In this document: positions 20,749 through 29,878 of the stretch, piece after piece
How the letters are laid out: each line of letters starts with the position of its first letter
How positions within the stretch are numbered: position 1 is the first letter of the stretch
Assembly (NCBI RefSeq): GCF_027922305.1
Contig: NZ_BSFK01000007.1
Location: forward strand, 62,001-126,000
Length of the DNA: 64,000 nt
Direction: 5' to 3'
From: Methylopila jiangsuensis
GTDB lineage: Bacteria > Pseudomonadota > Alphaproteobacteria > Rhizobiales > Methylopilaceae
Translations under genes and position numbers: made by a program
Notes under the pieces: generated by a model
The model's database searches: none
What the model saw: the letters and a program-made list of their open reading frames with translations, nothing else
Told to the model about the DNA's origin: nothing

Positions 20749-21908
20749 CGCCGCCCGCATCCCGCCGCGCGCCGTCCCGCCGCGCGCTCCGTCTCGGCGT
20801 CGCGGGCGCGGCCCTGCTCGCGCTCGCCGGCGCGGCGCTGTTCGCCTACGCCGTCAAGCGCGGCGGGCCGAAGCCCGAAGACGGGGCGATCGCCGTGGCG
20901 GTGCGCGACGGCCGCTGCGAGCCGAACGACCTTACGGTTCCCGCCGGACGCGCGGTCTTTCACATCCGCAACCAGTCCGACCGGACGCTGGAATGGGAGA
21001 TCCTCGACGGCGTGATGGTGGTGGAGGAGCGTGAGAACATCCCGCCCGGCTTCAGCGCCCGCCTGACCGCGCGTCTGAAACCCGGAACGTACCAGATCAC
21101 CTGCGGGCTGCTGTCGAACCCGCGCGGCACGCTGACGGTGACGCCCTCCGCCGCGTCCGAGGCGGCGCGCGCGCGGCCGCCGATCACCGCCTTCATCGGC
21201 CCGCTGTCGGAATACAAGGTCACGCTGGCGCTGCAGTCCTCCGCCTTCGTGACGCAGGTCGGCAGACTGCGGGAGGCGATCGCGGCCGGCGATCTCGATG
21301 CGGCGAAGGCCCGGTTCGCGGAGGCGCGGGCGGCCTATCGCCGGCTCGAGCCCATGGCGGCGCGTTTTGGCCACCTGAAGAACGCGCTCGACGGCGCGGC
21401 GGACTATCTGGCCGAACGCGAGGCCGATGCCGCCTTCCGGGGCCTGCCGCGCATCGAATACGGGCTGTTCGCCAAGGGGGCTGTCGAGGGCCTCGCTCCG
21501 GTCGCCGCCGCGCTCGCCGAGGACGCGGCGGCGCTCAAGGCCCGCCTGCGCGAGCTGAAGCTGGCGCCGGAGGACCTGTTCGGCGCCTCGGCCCGGCAGG
21601 CCCGGCTGCTGGCGGACGGCGCGGTGGTCCACGGCCTTGCGCCCTACGCGAAGAACGACGCCGCGGAGCTTGGCGCGGAGCTCGACGGCATGGCGAAGGC
21701 CGCCGGGCTGCTGTCGCCGCTGCTGAAGGAGGCGTCGCCGGAGGCGGCCACAGCCCTCGACCTGCGCTTTGCGGAGACCCGCGCGGCGCTTGCTGGGCTT
21801 TCTCCGGGCGCTGGCCGTGACGATCCCGCCCGGACGGCGCTCGCCCAGCGCTTCGGCGCGCTGTCGGACGCGCTGCGGCAGGCCGCCGCAGCGCTCGGGC
21901 TGGAGTGA
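20745..21908 (+). CDS. efeO: EfeO-type iron uptake protein: cupredoxin plus M75 (imelysin) domain, with altered HxxE site
   Basis: Periplasmic component of the Efe system, 387 aa. A signal anchor occupies about residues 14-37. The cupredoxin-like domain (about 45-130) contains RCEPNDLTV and WEILDGVMVVEERENIPPGF, both matching EfeO. The M75 domain starts at PLSEYKV. In EfeO/EfeM the metal-binding HxxE lies in GFHRIEYALW; here the segment reads GLPRIEYGLF, so Pro replaces the His, and the neighbouring acidic block (normally DARxDD-like) is also degraded. The cupredoxin half therefore looks intact while the M75 iron site looks lost. ATGA overlap with efeU implies coupling. The third gene downstream supplies a canonical M75 protein. 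Confidence 0.88.
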   Translation: MTPPASRRAPSRRALRLGVAGAALLALAGAALFAYAVKRGGPKPEDGAIAVAVRDGRCEPNDLTVPAGRAVFHIRNQSDRTLEWEILDGVMVVEERENIPPGFSARLTARLKPGTYQITCGLLSNPRGTLTVTPSAASEAARARPPITAFIGPLSEYKVTLALQSSAFVTQVGRLREAIAAGDLDAAKARFAEARAAYRRLEPMAARFGHLKNALDGAADYLAEREADAAFRGLPRIEYGLFAKGAVEGLAPVAAALAEDAAALKARLRELKLAPEDLFGASARQARLLADGAVVHGLAPYAKNDAAELGAELDGMAKAAGLLSPLLKEASPEAATALDLRFAETRAALAGLSPGAGRDDPARTALAQRFGALSDALRQAAAALGLE

Positions 21909-21913
21909 GCGCC

Positions 21914-23200
21914 ATGGGGGAGCCGGGGCACAGCCGAAGGGCGCTGCTCAAGGGCGTCGGCGGGTTGGTGGCGGCCTGTCCGTTCGCGGCGTCGGTCGCG
22001 CGCGCCGAGCCCCATGTCACCGACGCGCCGCTTGCGAACCACGCGTCGCAGGACGACCGCACGCCCTTTTACGGCGCGCGGCAGGCGGGCGTGGTCACGC
22101 CCCGTCCGGCGCACGGCATGGTGGCGAGCTTCGCGGTGGTGGCGGACGACGCCGACGCGCTGGAGGCGCTGTTCCGGCGTTTGACCGAGCGCATCGCCTT
22201 CCTCACCGCGGGCGGCCCCGTGCCCGTGCTGGACCCGAAGCTGCCGCCGGCGGATTCCGGCCTGCTCGGTCCGGTCGCCAGACCGGACGGGCTCACCGTC
22301 ACGGTGGCGCTCGGCGCCTCGCTGTTCGACGACCGGCCGTGGCTCCGGCCGCTGAAGCCGAAGCGGCTGACGCGCATGACACGCTTCCCCAACGACGCGC
22401 TCAACGCCGACCTGTGCCACGGCGACCTGACGCTGCAGATCTGCGCCAACTCCCAGGACGCCACGATCCACGCGCTGCGCGACATCATCAAGTCGATCCC
22501 CGACCAACTCATCCTGAGCTGGAAGCAGGAGGGCGCGGTGCCGGTGGTCGCGCCCGGACCGGACGGGACCGCGGAGAGCGCGCGCAACTTCCTCGGCTTC
22601 CGCGACGGCTCCGCCAACCCGGATTCCCGCGACGAGGCCTTGATGGACCGGGTGGTCTGGGTCGGCGCCGGCGATGGCGAGCCGGACTGGGCCACGGGCG
22701 GCAGCTATCAGGCGGTGCGCATCATCCGCAATTTCGTGGAGCGCTGGGACCGCACGCCGCTCGGCGAGCAGGAGCGCATCATGGGCCGCTCCAAGATGAC
22801 CGGCGCGCCGCTCGACAAGCTTTCGGCGAGCGAATTCGTCGGGCCGGATTACGCGCAGGACAGGGACGGCCGCCTGACGCCGCTCGATTCCCACATCCGC
22901 CTCGCCAATCCCCGAGACGCCAAATCCGACGCCAACCTGATCCTGAGGCGGCCGTTCAACTATTCGAACGGCGTCACCCGTTCCGGCCAGCTCGATCAGG
23001 GCCTGCTGTTCATCTGCTACCAGGCCGATCTCGACGCCGGCTTCATTTCCGTCCAGCGTCGGCTCGATGGCGAGCCGCTGGAGGAGTACGTCAAGCCGGT
23101 CGGCGGCGGCTACTTCTACGTCCTGCCCGGCGTCGAAACCCCATCCGACCATCTCGGCCGCGCGCTCGTCGCCGCCGCCCGCGAGCCGCGGGACGGATGA
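21914..23200 (+). CDS. efeB: EfeB deferrochelatase/DyP-type peroxidase
   Basis: Heme-dependent DyP-family peroxidase exported by the Tat pathway; in the Efe system it is thought to oxidise ferrous iron or release iron from heme. The N-terminus has the twin-arginine motif SRRALLKGVGG and an Ala-rich signal ending near ARAEPHV. The DyP signature GXXDG appears as GFRDGSANP, followed by the heme-ligand region FVGPDYAQDRDGRLTPLDSH (His last). The 428-aa length is standard. The ATG at 21914 has GGAG 8 bases upstream; a GTG at 21905 overlapping the efeO stop (GTGA) is an alternative and would indicate coupling. Confidence 0.93.
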   Translation: MGEPGHSRRALLKGVGGLVAACPFAASVARAEPHVTDAPLANHASQDDRTPFYGARQAGVVTPRPAHGMVASFAVVADDADALEALFRRLTERIAFLTAGGPVPVLDPKLPPADSGLLGPVARPDGLTVTVALGASLFDDRPWLRPLKPKRLTRMTRFPNDALNADLCHGDLTLQICANSQDATIHALRDIIKSIPDQLILSWKQEGAVPVVAPGPDGTAESARNFLGFRDGSANPDSRDEALMDRVVWVGAGDGEPDWATGGSYQAVRIIRNFVERWDRTPLGEQERIMGRSKMTGAPLDKLSASEFVGPDYAQDRDGRLTPLDSHIRLANPRDAKSDANLILRRPFNYSNGVTRSGQLDQGLLFICYQADLDAGFISVQRRLDGEPLEEYVKPVGGGYFYVLPGVETPSDHLGRALVAAAREPRDG

Positions 23201-23270
23201 GCGCCGGCCGTCCCGCCGCCCGCGCGCGTCCGGCGTCGCCGGCCGCGATTTTCGCACCTGGAGCGATCCC

Positions 23271-24089
23271 ATGAAGCTGAAGCATTCCCTGGCGGCCGCC
23301 GGCCTCGCGCTGGTCCTGGCGTCCGGCGCCTTCGCCCGCGACGCGGCGCTCGACCTGGTCGAGCCGCTGGCCGAGTACAAGGTCTACGTGACCGAGAAGA
23401 CCGAGAAGCTGGAGACCGACGTCGCGGCCTTCACGGCGGCGGTCAAGGCCGGCGAGATCGACAAGGCCAAGGCGCTGTTCGCCCCGTCGCGCATGAGCTA
23501 CGAGGCCATCGAGCCGATCGCGGAGCTGTTCGGCGATCTGGACGCCTCGATCGACTCCCGCGCCGACGACCACGAGGGCGGCGAGGCCAACCCCGACTTC
23601 ATCGGCTTCCACCGCATCGAATACGCCCTGTGGGTCAAGAGCTCCACCGAAGGCCTCGCGCCCGTGGCCGACAAGCTGCTGGCCGACGTGAAGGAGCTGC
23701 GCACGCGCATCGCGGGCCTCACCTTCCCGCCGGAGAAGGTGGTCGGCGGCGCCGCCGCGCTGATGGAGGAGGTGGCCGCCACCAAGATCTCCGGCGAGGA
23801 GGATCGCTACAGCCACACCGACCTGTGGGACTTCCGCGCCAACTTCGACGGCTCCCGCAAGATCGTGGAGCTGGTGCGTCCCCTGATCGCCAAGAAGGAG
23901 GCCACGTTCCTCAAGACCGTCGACGCCAATTTCGAGCGCATCGACACGATCCTGTCCAAGTACAAGCAGGGCGAGGGCTACGTGTCCTACGAGAAGCTGA
24001 CGGACGGCGACCGCAAGGCGCTCTCCGCCGCGGTGAACACGCTGGCCGAGGACCTCTCCAAGCTGCGCGGCAAGCTCGGCCTGGACTGA
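23271..24089 (+). CDS. efeM: EfeM/EfeO-family M75 lipoprotein-like iron-binding protein
   Basis: A 272-aa periplasmic protein with a cleavable-looking signal (MKLKHSLAAAGLALVLASGA, then FARDA) and a single M75 domain without a cupredoxin domain, which is the EfeM arrangement. The canonical iron site is intact: IEPIAELFGDLDASIDSRAD leading to FIGFHRIEYALW with the HxxE pair. This complements the upstream EfeO, whose HxxE is broken. The start has GGAG 8 bases upstream. The operon order is efeU-efeO-efeB-efeM; a hairpin begins 12 bp after the stop. Confidence 0.92.
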   Translation: MKLKHSLAAAGLALVLASGAFARDAALDLVEPLAEYKVYVTEKTEKLETDVAAFTAAVKAGEIDKAKALFAPSRMSYEAIEPIAELFGDLDASIDSRADDHEGGEANPDFIGFHRIEYALWVKSSTEGLAPVADKLLADVKELRTRIAGLTFPPEKVVGGAAALMEEVAATKISGEEDRYSHTDLWDFRANFDGSRKIVELVRPLIAKKEATFLKTVDANFERIDTILSKYKQGEGYVSYEKLTDGDRKALSAAVNTLAEDLSKLRGKLGLD

Positions 24090-24101
24090 GAGCCGATCTG
24101 C

Positions 24102-24148
24102 GACGTCGCCGCCACGCCCGGTCACAGCTCCGGGCTGGCGGCGACGTC
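24102..24148. terminator. Bidirectional terminator between efeM and the DUF486 gene
   Basis: A 13-bp perfect stem (24102-24114 with 24136-24148) is continued by a 5-bp inner stem (24116-24120 with 24131-24135) after a one-base bulge. It lies between two convergent genes, and its right arm overlaps the stop codon of the minus-strand gene. Confidence 0.75.
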
Positions 24149-24494
24149 ATGAGCCGGCGCGGAACACGAAGGTCGCGCCGAGCCCGATCAGGGCGAAACC
24201 GATGGCGTGGTTCAGCGTGAAGCGCTCGCCCAGGTAAAGCACCGAGAACACGGCGAACACGATGAGCGTGATCGCCTCCTGCATCGCCTTGAGCTGGGCG
24301 GTGGAATAGACCTCGGCGCCGATCCGGTTCGCGGGCACCGCGAAGCAGTATTCGATCAGCGCGATCATCCAGCTCACCAGGATCGCGATCCAGAGAGCCT
24401 GGTTCTTGTCCTTCAGGTGCCCGTACCAGGCGAACGTCATGAAGACGTTCGACACCACCAGCAGCGCGGGCGTGGCGATCAGCGACAGGTTCAT
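24147..24494 (-). CDS. DMT-family small membrane protein (DUF486)
   Basis: A 115-aa, four-helix membrane protein. LVVSNVFMTFAWYGHLK, ALWIAILVSWMIALIEYCFAVPANRIG, YSTAQLKAMQEAI and the C-terminal LNHAIGFALIGLGATFVFR match the DUF486 family, which is related to small drug/metabolite transporters. The substrate is unknown. It stands 29 bp downstream of the MFS gene on the same strand, so the two may be co-transcribed. Confidence 0.88.
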   Translation of the reverse strand: MNLSLIATPALLVVSNVFMTFAWYGHLKDKNQALWIAILVSWMIALIEYCFAVPANRIGAEVYSTAQLKAMQEAITLIVFAVFSVLYLGERFTLNHAIGFALIGLGATFVFRAGS

Positions 24495-24523
24495 GGAGCT
24501 GGTCCGTTAGGCGATGCGAAGGC

Positions 24524-25834
24524 TCACGCGCTTGGGGCCGGCGCGGCGGCTCCCGGCGCGCGATCCTCGCCGACCGGCGGCTCATAGCCGTTCGTTTCGG
24601 GCATCGCCACGAGATAAAGCGCGAAGCCGGCGCCCGCGAGGGCGGCGAGCGTGAAGAACGCCGCCGAGTAGCCCGCCGACACGATCACGAGCCCCGCGAC
24701 CGACGCGCTGACGGCGGCGCCGAGCCCCTGGGCGGTGGCGACCGCGCCCTGCGCCACGTTGAAGCGTCCCGTCCCGCGGGTGAGATCCGCCACGATGATC
24801 GGGAACAGCGCGCCGTAGACCCCGGCGCCGACGCCGTCCAGCAGTTGCACCCCGACCAGCCAGTAGGGATCGTCCGACAGCGGATAGAGCGCGCCGCGCA
24901 GCGCCAGCACGCCGAAGGCGACGAGGAAGATCGGCTTGCGGCCCCAACGGTCGGCGCGGGCCCCCGCGATCGCCGCCACCGGGATCATCACCACCTGCGC
25001 CGCCACGATGCAGATGGCGATCAGCGAGGTGGCGTAGGCGTCGCCCACCACCTTGGTGAGCAACTGCCCGACGGTGGGCAGCATGGCGGCGTTGGAGAGG
25101 TGGAACAGCGCGGCGAGGCCGGCGAACAGCAGCAGGGCGCGGTTCTTCAGAAGAACGGCGAGGCCGGAGGGCGCCGCGGCGTCGTCCGCCGCCGTGCGGT
25201 CCATGCCGCGGGCGAGGTCGTGGTCGATCTCGTCCGACGGCACCATCAGCAGGGCGCCGATGCTGAGAACCGCCGCGCCCGCCATGAGCCAGAACACCAC
25301 CACCGGGCCGAACAGATAGGCGAGGGCGCCGGCGAGCGCCGCGGATGTGGCGTTGCCCGCATGGTTGAACGCCTCGTTGCGGCCGATGCGGCGGGCGAAC
25401 AGCTTCGGGCCGACCACGCCCAGCGTGATGGCGGCGATGGCGGGGGCGAACACCGCGCCGGCGGCGCCTGCGAGCGACTGGGTGATCGCCACCAGCGCGA
25501 AGCCGGACACGAAGGGCAGCAGCACGCAGCTCAGCGTGACCGCCGCCGCCGCGATCAGCACCACGAGCCTGGTGCTGCGGAAGCGGTCGATCAGGGCGCC
25601 GGCGGGCGTCTGCGCCAGCAGTCCCGCGACGCCCGCAAGCGTCATGACGAAGCCGACGGTGGCCTCGTTCCAGCCCTGATCCGGCCCGCGCACGGCGAGC
25701 AGATAGATGGCGAGATAGGGGCCGAGGCCGTCGCGCACATCGGCGAGGAAGAAGTTCAGCGCGTCGAGCCCGCGCAGGGCGCGACCCGACGGCCGCCAAT
25801 CCGGGGCCGCTCGGGATTCCGATGCGCCGCTCAT
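24524..25834 (-). CDS. Major facilitator superfamily transporter
   Basis: A 436-aa inner-membrane transporter with about twelve hydrophobic segments. The N-terminal half carries DALNFFLADVRDGLGPYLAIYL and the cytoplasmic-loop motif LIDRFRSTRLVV (MFS motif A-like). A related loop, GARADRWGRKPIF, opens the second half. The central loop is acidic and short (SDEIDHDLARGMD). The ATG at 25834 follows GGGGAC; a GTG at 25852 is an alternative. Members with this N-terminus are common in Hyphomicrobiales but the substrate is not established. Confidence 0.88.
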   Translation of the reverse strand: MSGASESRAAPDWRPSGRALRGLDALNFFLADVRDGLGPYLAIYLLAVRGPDQGWNEATVGFVMTLAGVAGLLAQTPAGALIDRFRSTRLVVLIAAAAVTLSCVLLPFVSGFALVAITQSLAGAAGAVFAPAIAAITLGVVGPKLFARRIGRNEAFNHAGNATSAALAGALAYLFGPVVVFWLMAGAAVLSIGALLMVPSDEIDHDLARGMDRTAADDAAAPSGLAVLLKNRALLLFAGLAALFHLSNAAMLPTVGQLLTKVVGDAYATSLIAICIVAAQVVMIPVAAIAGARADRWGRKPIFLVAFGVLALRGALYPLSDDPYWLVGVQLLDGVGAGVYGALFPIIVADLTRGTGRFNVAQGAVATAQGLGAAVSASVAGLVIVSAGYSAAFFTLAALAGAGFALYLVAMPETNGYEPPVGEDRAPGAAAPAPSA

Positions 25835-25973
25835 GCCACCGTCCCCGATCACGCTGAGATCACGAGCACGTAAACGAGGGGCTGGAAAGTTGGTTCCGGC
25901 GGATCGGAGCCATCTCGCGGGCGTTCAGAAGGAGCGGCGGCTTCCCTGAGGCCGGAAGGCGGAGGGGTGTGGC

Positions 25974-26444
25974 ATGCTGGTCGAGACGTCCGACGCCTAT
26001 CTGATCGAATCCGGCCTCCGGCTGCTCGCGGCCGCCGGCTGCGGCATCGTGATCGGACTCAACCGAGATCTCAAACAGAAGCCCATGGGCATGCGGACGC
26101 TCGGCCTCGTCGCCGTCGGCGCGGCGGTGGCGTCCCTGGCGGCGCTTCATCCGGAGGAGATACGGACCAATCCCGACGCCTTCAGCCGCGTGGCGCAAGG
26201 CATCCTGCAGGGCGTTCTGACCGGAATCGGGTTCATCGGCGCCGGCGCCGTTCTCAAGCTGCCCGACGACACCGCCATCAGGGGCCTGACGACCGCCGCA
26301 GCGGTCTGGGCGACGGCGGCGCTCGGGATCGCCTGCGCTCTGGCGGACTGGCGGTTCATGCTCATCGCTTTCGTCGTCACCGGGATCGTGCTGATCCTGC
26401 CCCGGAAGATCGCCCGGTGGGGCGGCTTCGAACTGGACGACTAG
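25974..26444 (+). CDS. MgtC/SapB family membrane protein
   Basis: A 156-aa membrane protein with four hydrophobic helices. The MgtC/SapB landmarks are present: AAAGCGIVIGLNRDLKQKPMG, MRTLGLVAVGAAVASL, and the most conserved block GVLTGIGFIGAGAVLK with RGLTTAAAVWATAALGIA. It lacks the C-terminal ACT-like soluble domain of true virulence MgtC, so the role may be membrane homeostasis rather than Mg2+ starvation survival. The start has GGAGGGG upstream. Confidence 0.9.
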   Translation: MLVETSDAYLIESGLRLLAAAGCGIVIGLNRDLKQKPMGMRTLGLVAVGAAVASLAALHPEEIRTNPDAFSRVAQGILQGVLTGIGFIGAGAVLKLPDDTAIRGLTTAAAVWATAALGIACALADWRFMLIAFVVTGIVLILPRKIARWGGFELDD

Positions 26445-26547
26445 CGGCCCCTGCGCCTTTTTTGGACGCCGGACGCGGCGGCGGGGGCTCGCATTGCGCT
26501 TCGTCTTTCGTCTAAACTCACGGCGGAACCTCTGTCGGGATCGCCAT

Positions 26548-27897
26548 TTGATCAGCGCCTTCGACCTCTTCAAGATCGGCGTCGGCCCGTCGAGTTCGCA
26601 CACCGTGGGGCCGATGGCGGCGGCGCGGGCGTTCCGGGACCATGTGGCGCTGCTGAACGGCGTCGCCCATGTGGAGGTCGAGATCTTCGGCTCGCTCGCG
26701 TGGACGGGCAAAGGCCACGGCACGGATCTCGCGCTCTGCCTCGGCCTGCTTGGCCACGAGCCGGCCACGGTGGACCCGGACAAGATGGCGGACTACGTCG
26801 CCGCGCTGCGCAGGGCCCGGCGGCTCGACGGCGCGCTGTCCCATGTGGCGTTCGATCCCGACCGGGACGTGATCTTCCAGTTCAAGGAGCTGCTGCCGTT
26901 CCACACCAACGGCATGCGCTTCCGCGCTTATGACGCGGCCGGGCGGCTGCTGGACGAGCAGGTGCGCTACTCCATCGGCGGCGGCTTCGTGGCCGCAGGG
27001 CCGGAGGCTGCGGGCGAGGACGTGGCCTATCCGCTGCCGTTCGAGAGCGGGGCGGAGCTGCTGCGGCTCTGCGCCGAAAGCGGCCGCACCATGGCCGAGC
27101 TGCAGTTCGCGAACGAACTCGCCCGCCGCACCCGCTCCGAGGCGGAGGCCGGGCTCGACGGGATCGCCGCCGCCATGTTCGACTGCATCGACCGGGGCAT
27201 GCGGCAGGACGGCGTGCTGCCCGGCGGGCTGAAGGTGCGCCGCCGCGCCAAGAAGCTGCACGAGACGCTGGAGCAGCGCTCCACCGTCAACAGCCGCCCT
27301 CCGCACGAGATCGTGGACTGGGTCAGTCTCTACGCGCTCGCCGTGAACGAGGAGAACGCCGCCGGCGGCCGGGTGGTCACCGCGCCCACCAACGGGGCGG
27401 CGGGCATCGTGCCGGCGGTGCTGCGCTACTGCCGCGACTTCTGCCCCGGCTGGTCGCCCGAACGGGGGCGCGAATTCCTCCTGACCGCCGCGGCCATCGG
27501 CGGCCTGATCAAGCGCCGGGCCTCGATCTCGGGCGCGGAGGTGGGGTGTCAGGGCGAGGTGGGCTCCGCCGCCGCCATGGCCGCAGCCGGCCTCACCGCG
27601 GCGCTCGGCGGCACGCCGGAGCAGATCGAGAACGCCGCCGAGATCGCCATGGAGCACCATCTCGGCATGACCTGCGACCCGATCGGCGGGCTGGTGCAGA
27701 TCCCCTGCATCGAGCGCAACGCCTTCGGCGCCAACAAGGCCATCGTCGCCGCCTCGCTGTCGCTCCGGGGCGACGGCGTCCACCGCGTCACGCTGGACGA
27801 GGTGATCGAGACCATGCGCCAGACCGGCGCCGACATGCAGGCGAAGTACAAGGAGACCTCGCAGGGCGGCCTGGCGGTCAACGTCGCCGCCTGCTGA
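26548..27897 (+). CDS. sdaA: L-serine ammonia-lyase (iron-sulfur, single chain)
   Basis: Deaminates L-serine to pyruvate using a [4Fe-4S] cluster as Lewis acid. The beta domain begins [20 protein letters not shown] and the alpha domain follows in the same chain (449 aa). Cluster cysteines are seen in [28 protein letters not shown] and [14 protein letters not shown]. The product normally begins exactly at (M)ISAFDLFK, and the codon there is TTG (26548) with CGGGA upstream, so a TTG start is chosen over the longer frame from 26494. It is a stand-alone gene opposite the AraC regulator. Confidence 0.92.
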   Translation: MISAFDLFKIGVGPSSSHTVGPMAAARAFRDHVALLNGVAHVEVEIFGSLAWTGKGHGTDLALCLGLLGHEPATVDPDKMADYVAALRRARRLDGALSHVAFDPDRDVIFQFKELLPFHTNGMRFRAYDAAGRLLDEQVRYSIGGGFVAAGPEAAGEDVAYPLPFESGAELLRLCAESGRTMAELQFANELARRTRSEAEAGLDGIAAAMFDCIDRGMRQDGVLPGGLKVRRRAKKLHETLEQRSTVNSRPPHEIVDWVSLYALAVNEENAAGGRVVTAPTNGAAGIVPAVLRYCRDFCPGWSPERGREFLLTAAAIGGLIKRRASISGAEVGCQGEVGSAAAMAAAGLTAALGGTPEQIENAAEIAMEHHLGMTCDPIGGLVQIPCIERNAFGANKAIVAASLSLRGDGVHRVTLDEVIETMRQTGADMQAKYKETSQGGLAVNVAAC

Positions 27898-27915
27898 ACG
27901 CGCAGGCGCGGCGCG

Positions 27916-28695
27916 TCACCGGCCCGGCGCGCGCCGCACGTCGGTCAGGCTGCGGGAGGCCGGCGCGCCGAAGGTGCGCCGGAAGTCCCGGGCGAAATGG
28001 GGCTGGTCGGCGTAGCCGGCCGCGTGGGCCGCGGCGGTGAAGCTGGCGCCGCCCACGATCTCCGCGATCGCGCGCCGCATGCGGGTCCAGCGCCGGTAGC
28101 GCCGGAACGACACGCCGATCTCCGCCGTGAACAGATGCTGCAGGCGGGAGACCGACAGGCCGGCGGCGCGGGCGGCCTGGTCCAGCCGCGCGGTCTCGTT
28201 CTCCGCCGCAAGGTCCGCGGCCCGCCTCACCCGCGCGTCCACGGCGCAGGGCGCCCGGCGGGCGGAGAACCGCGTCAGGTCCGCGATCGCTTCGTCCGCC
28301 CAGCCGAGGCTCGCCGGATCGTCGAACAGCGCGCGGAACGTCTCCGTCTCGCCCGCGTGGCCGATCAGCGCGCCGTCCGCCTCCTCCGCGTCCCGCAGCA
28401 GCGCCTGCAGCGCGGGCGCGCCTTCGGCCTGCGGCTCCAGATAGAGAACGCCAAGCGGGTCTCCGTCGAGCCGCAACTCGTGGGGGACGCCGGCCGGGAT
28501 CAGCGCCGTGCGGCAGGTGCGCCATGGGCCGTTCCCGACCTTGAGCGCGAAGCGTCCGTATGGCCCGGCCAGAAACACCGGCGCGCCGTGCTCATGCGCG
28601 GCGTTGCGGTCCAGCGGTCCCACGAACAGCGTGCGCGGGCCGTCGAGCCGCCACAGGGGGCGGCGCGAGGCGCTTTCGGCAGCGGAAACGTTCAA
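27916..28695 (-). CDS. AraC-family transcriptional regulator
   Basis: A 259-aa regulator with an N-terminal cupin-like sensor region (about residues 10-100, including AHEHGAPVFLAGPYGRFALK and IPAGVPHELRLDG). The C-terminal double helix-turn-helix contains LDQAARAAGLSVSRLQHLF for the first HTH and AAHAAGYADQPHFARDFRRT for the second, the classic AraC signature. The TTG at 28695 is chosen because GGGAGG stands 8 bases upstream; no ATG or GTG fits better. It is divergent from the exported metallo-hydrolase gene, with 133 bp between them, so it is a plausible regulator of that gene. Confidence 0.85.
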   Translation of the reverse strand: MNVSAAESASRRPLWRLDGPRTLFVGPLDRNAAHEHGAPVFLAGPYGRFALKVGNGPWRTCRTALIPAGVPHELRLDGDPLGVLYLEPQAEGAPALQALLRDAEEADGALIGHAGETETFRALFDDPASLGWADEAIADLTRFSARRAPCAVDARVRRAADLAAENETARLDQAARAAGLSVSRLQHLFTAEIGVSFRRYRRWTRMRRAIAEIVGGASFTAAAHAAGYADQPHFARDFRRTFGAPASRSLTDVRRAPGR

Positions 28696-28828
28696 GCGCC
28701 CGCCCTCCCGCGGCGTCCAGCATCCGGCCTCCCGGCGGATGCGGGAGAGCCTAGCCGCGGACGGTCCCGCGCGCAGCGGCTCACGCCCTCTCCGCCTTAT
28801 CGTCTTTGGACTGAGAACGAGGCGCCCG

Positions 28829-29827
28829 ATGCCGCAGATGTCTCCCTTCACGCTCACCCGCCGCCGCTGGCTCGCCGGAGCGCTGGCCGCGCCCGTCGCG
28901 CTCAAGGGGCTGGCCGCGCCGGCGCAGGCTGAGGCGCCGCAGGCGGACGCCGCGCCGCAGTTCCGTCGCTTCCGCCTCGGCGGCTTCGAGGTGACCGTGT
29001 TCGCGGACGCCGTCGTCACCATCGACGGCCCGTGGCCGATCGTGGGCGAGGATCGCCCGAAGCAGGAGGTCGAGGCGCTGATGCGCGAGCGCGGCCTGAC
29101 GCCGGACCGGTTCAGCCCCGGCTTCAGCCCGGTGCTGATCGACACCGGCCGACAGCGCGTGCTGATCGACGCCGGCAACGGCGCGGACGGGTTCGTGCCA
29201 AAGCCGGCCGGCGGCCGGCTCCGGAAGGCGCTCGCCTCGGCGGGCGTCCGTCCCGAGCAGATCGACGTGGTCGCCATCACCCACGCCCACGCCGATCACA
29301 TCGGCGGGCTGCTAGGGGAGGGCGGTCCGGCCTTCCCCAACGCCGGCCATCTCATGGGCGCGGCCGAGCACGCCTTCTGGGCGGACGAGGCCCGTCTCGG
29401 CGCGGCGGAGGGCTCCAACGCGCTGAACTCCGCCCGCCTGTTCCGCCGCGTGGCGCCGGCGGTGGGCGATCGCCTGCGCCTGATCGCGCCCGGCGACGAG
29501 GCGGCGCCGGGGATCACGGCGGTGGCGGCCTTCGGCCACACGCCCGGCCATCTCGCCTTCCATGTGGAGAGCGAAGGCAAGCGGCTGCTGGTCTGGGGCG
29601 ACTGCGCCCATCACGAGGTCGCCTCGCTCGCCCATCCCGAATGGAGCGCGCTGTTCGACCAGGACAAGGCGCAAGGGGCGGCGACCCGCGCCCGCATCTA
29701 CGACATGGCCGCCACGGAGAAACTGCCCGTCATCGGCTATCACACGACGTTCCCCTCCTTCGGCGTGGTGGAGCGGGACGGGGCGGCCTATCGCTGGCGG
29801 CCGGAACCCGCCTCCCTGATGGAGTGA
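28829..29827 (+). CDS. Tat-exported MBL-fold metallo-hydrolase
   Basis: A 332-aa metallo-beta-lactamase-fold hydrolase. The N-terminus carries a twin-arginine signal (TRRRWLAGALAAPVALKG, then LAAPAQA), so it is exported folded with its metals. The metal site reads ITHAHADHIGGL (HxHxDH), then the His of FGHTPGHLAFH, the Asp of VWGDCAHH and the late His of IGYHTTFPSFG. The substrate is unknown; the layout is common among uncharacterised periplasmic hydrolases. It is divergently arranged with the AraC regulator. Confidence 0.88.
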   Translation: MPQMSPFTLTRRRWLAGALAAPVALKGLAAPAQAEAPQADAAPQFRRFRLGGFEVTVFADAVVTIDGPWPIVGEDRPKQEVEALMRERGLTPDRFSPGFSPVLIDTGRQRVLIDAGNGADGFVPKPAGGRLRKALASAGVRPEQIDVVAITHAHADHIGGLLGEGGPAFPNAGHLMGAAEHAFWADEARLGAAEGSNALNSARLFRRVAPAVGDRLRLIAPGDEAAPGITAVAAFGHTPGHLAFHVESEGKRLLVWGDCAHHEVASLAHPEWSALFDQDKAQGAATRARIYDMAATEKLPVIGYHTTFPSFGVVERDGAAYRWRPEPASLME

Positions 29828-29878
29828 GACGCAAGGGCGCGTTGACGGCCGCGTGATCGCGGCCTCTCTATCCCGGCC

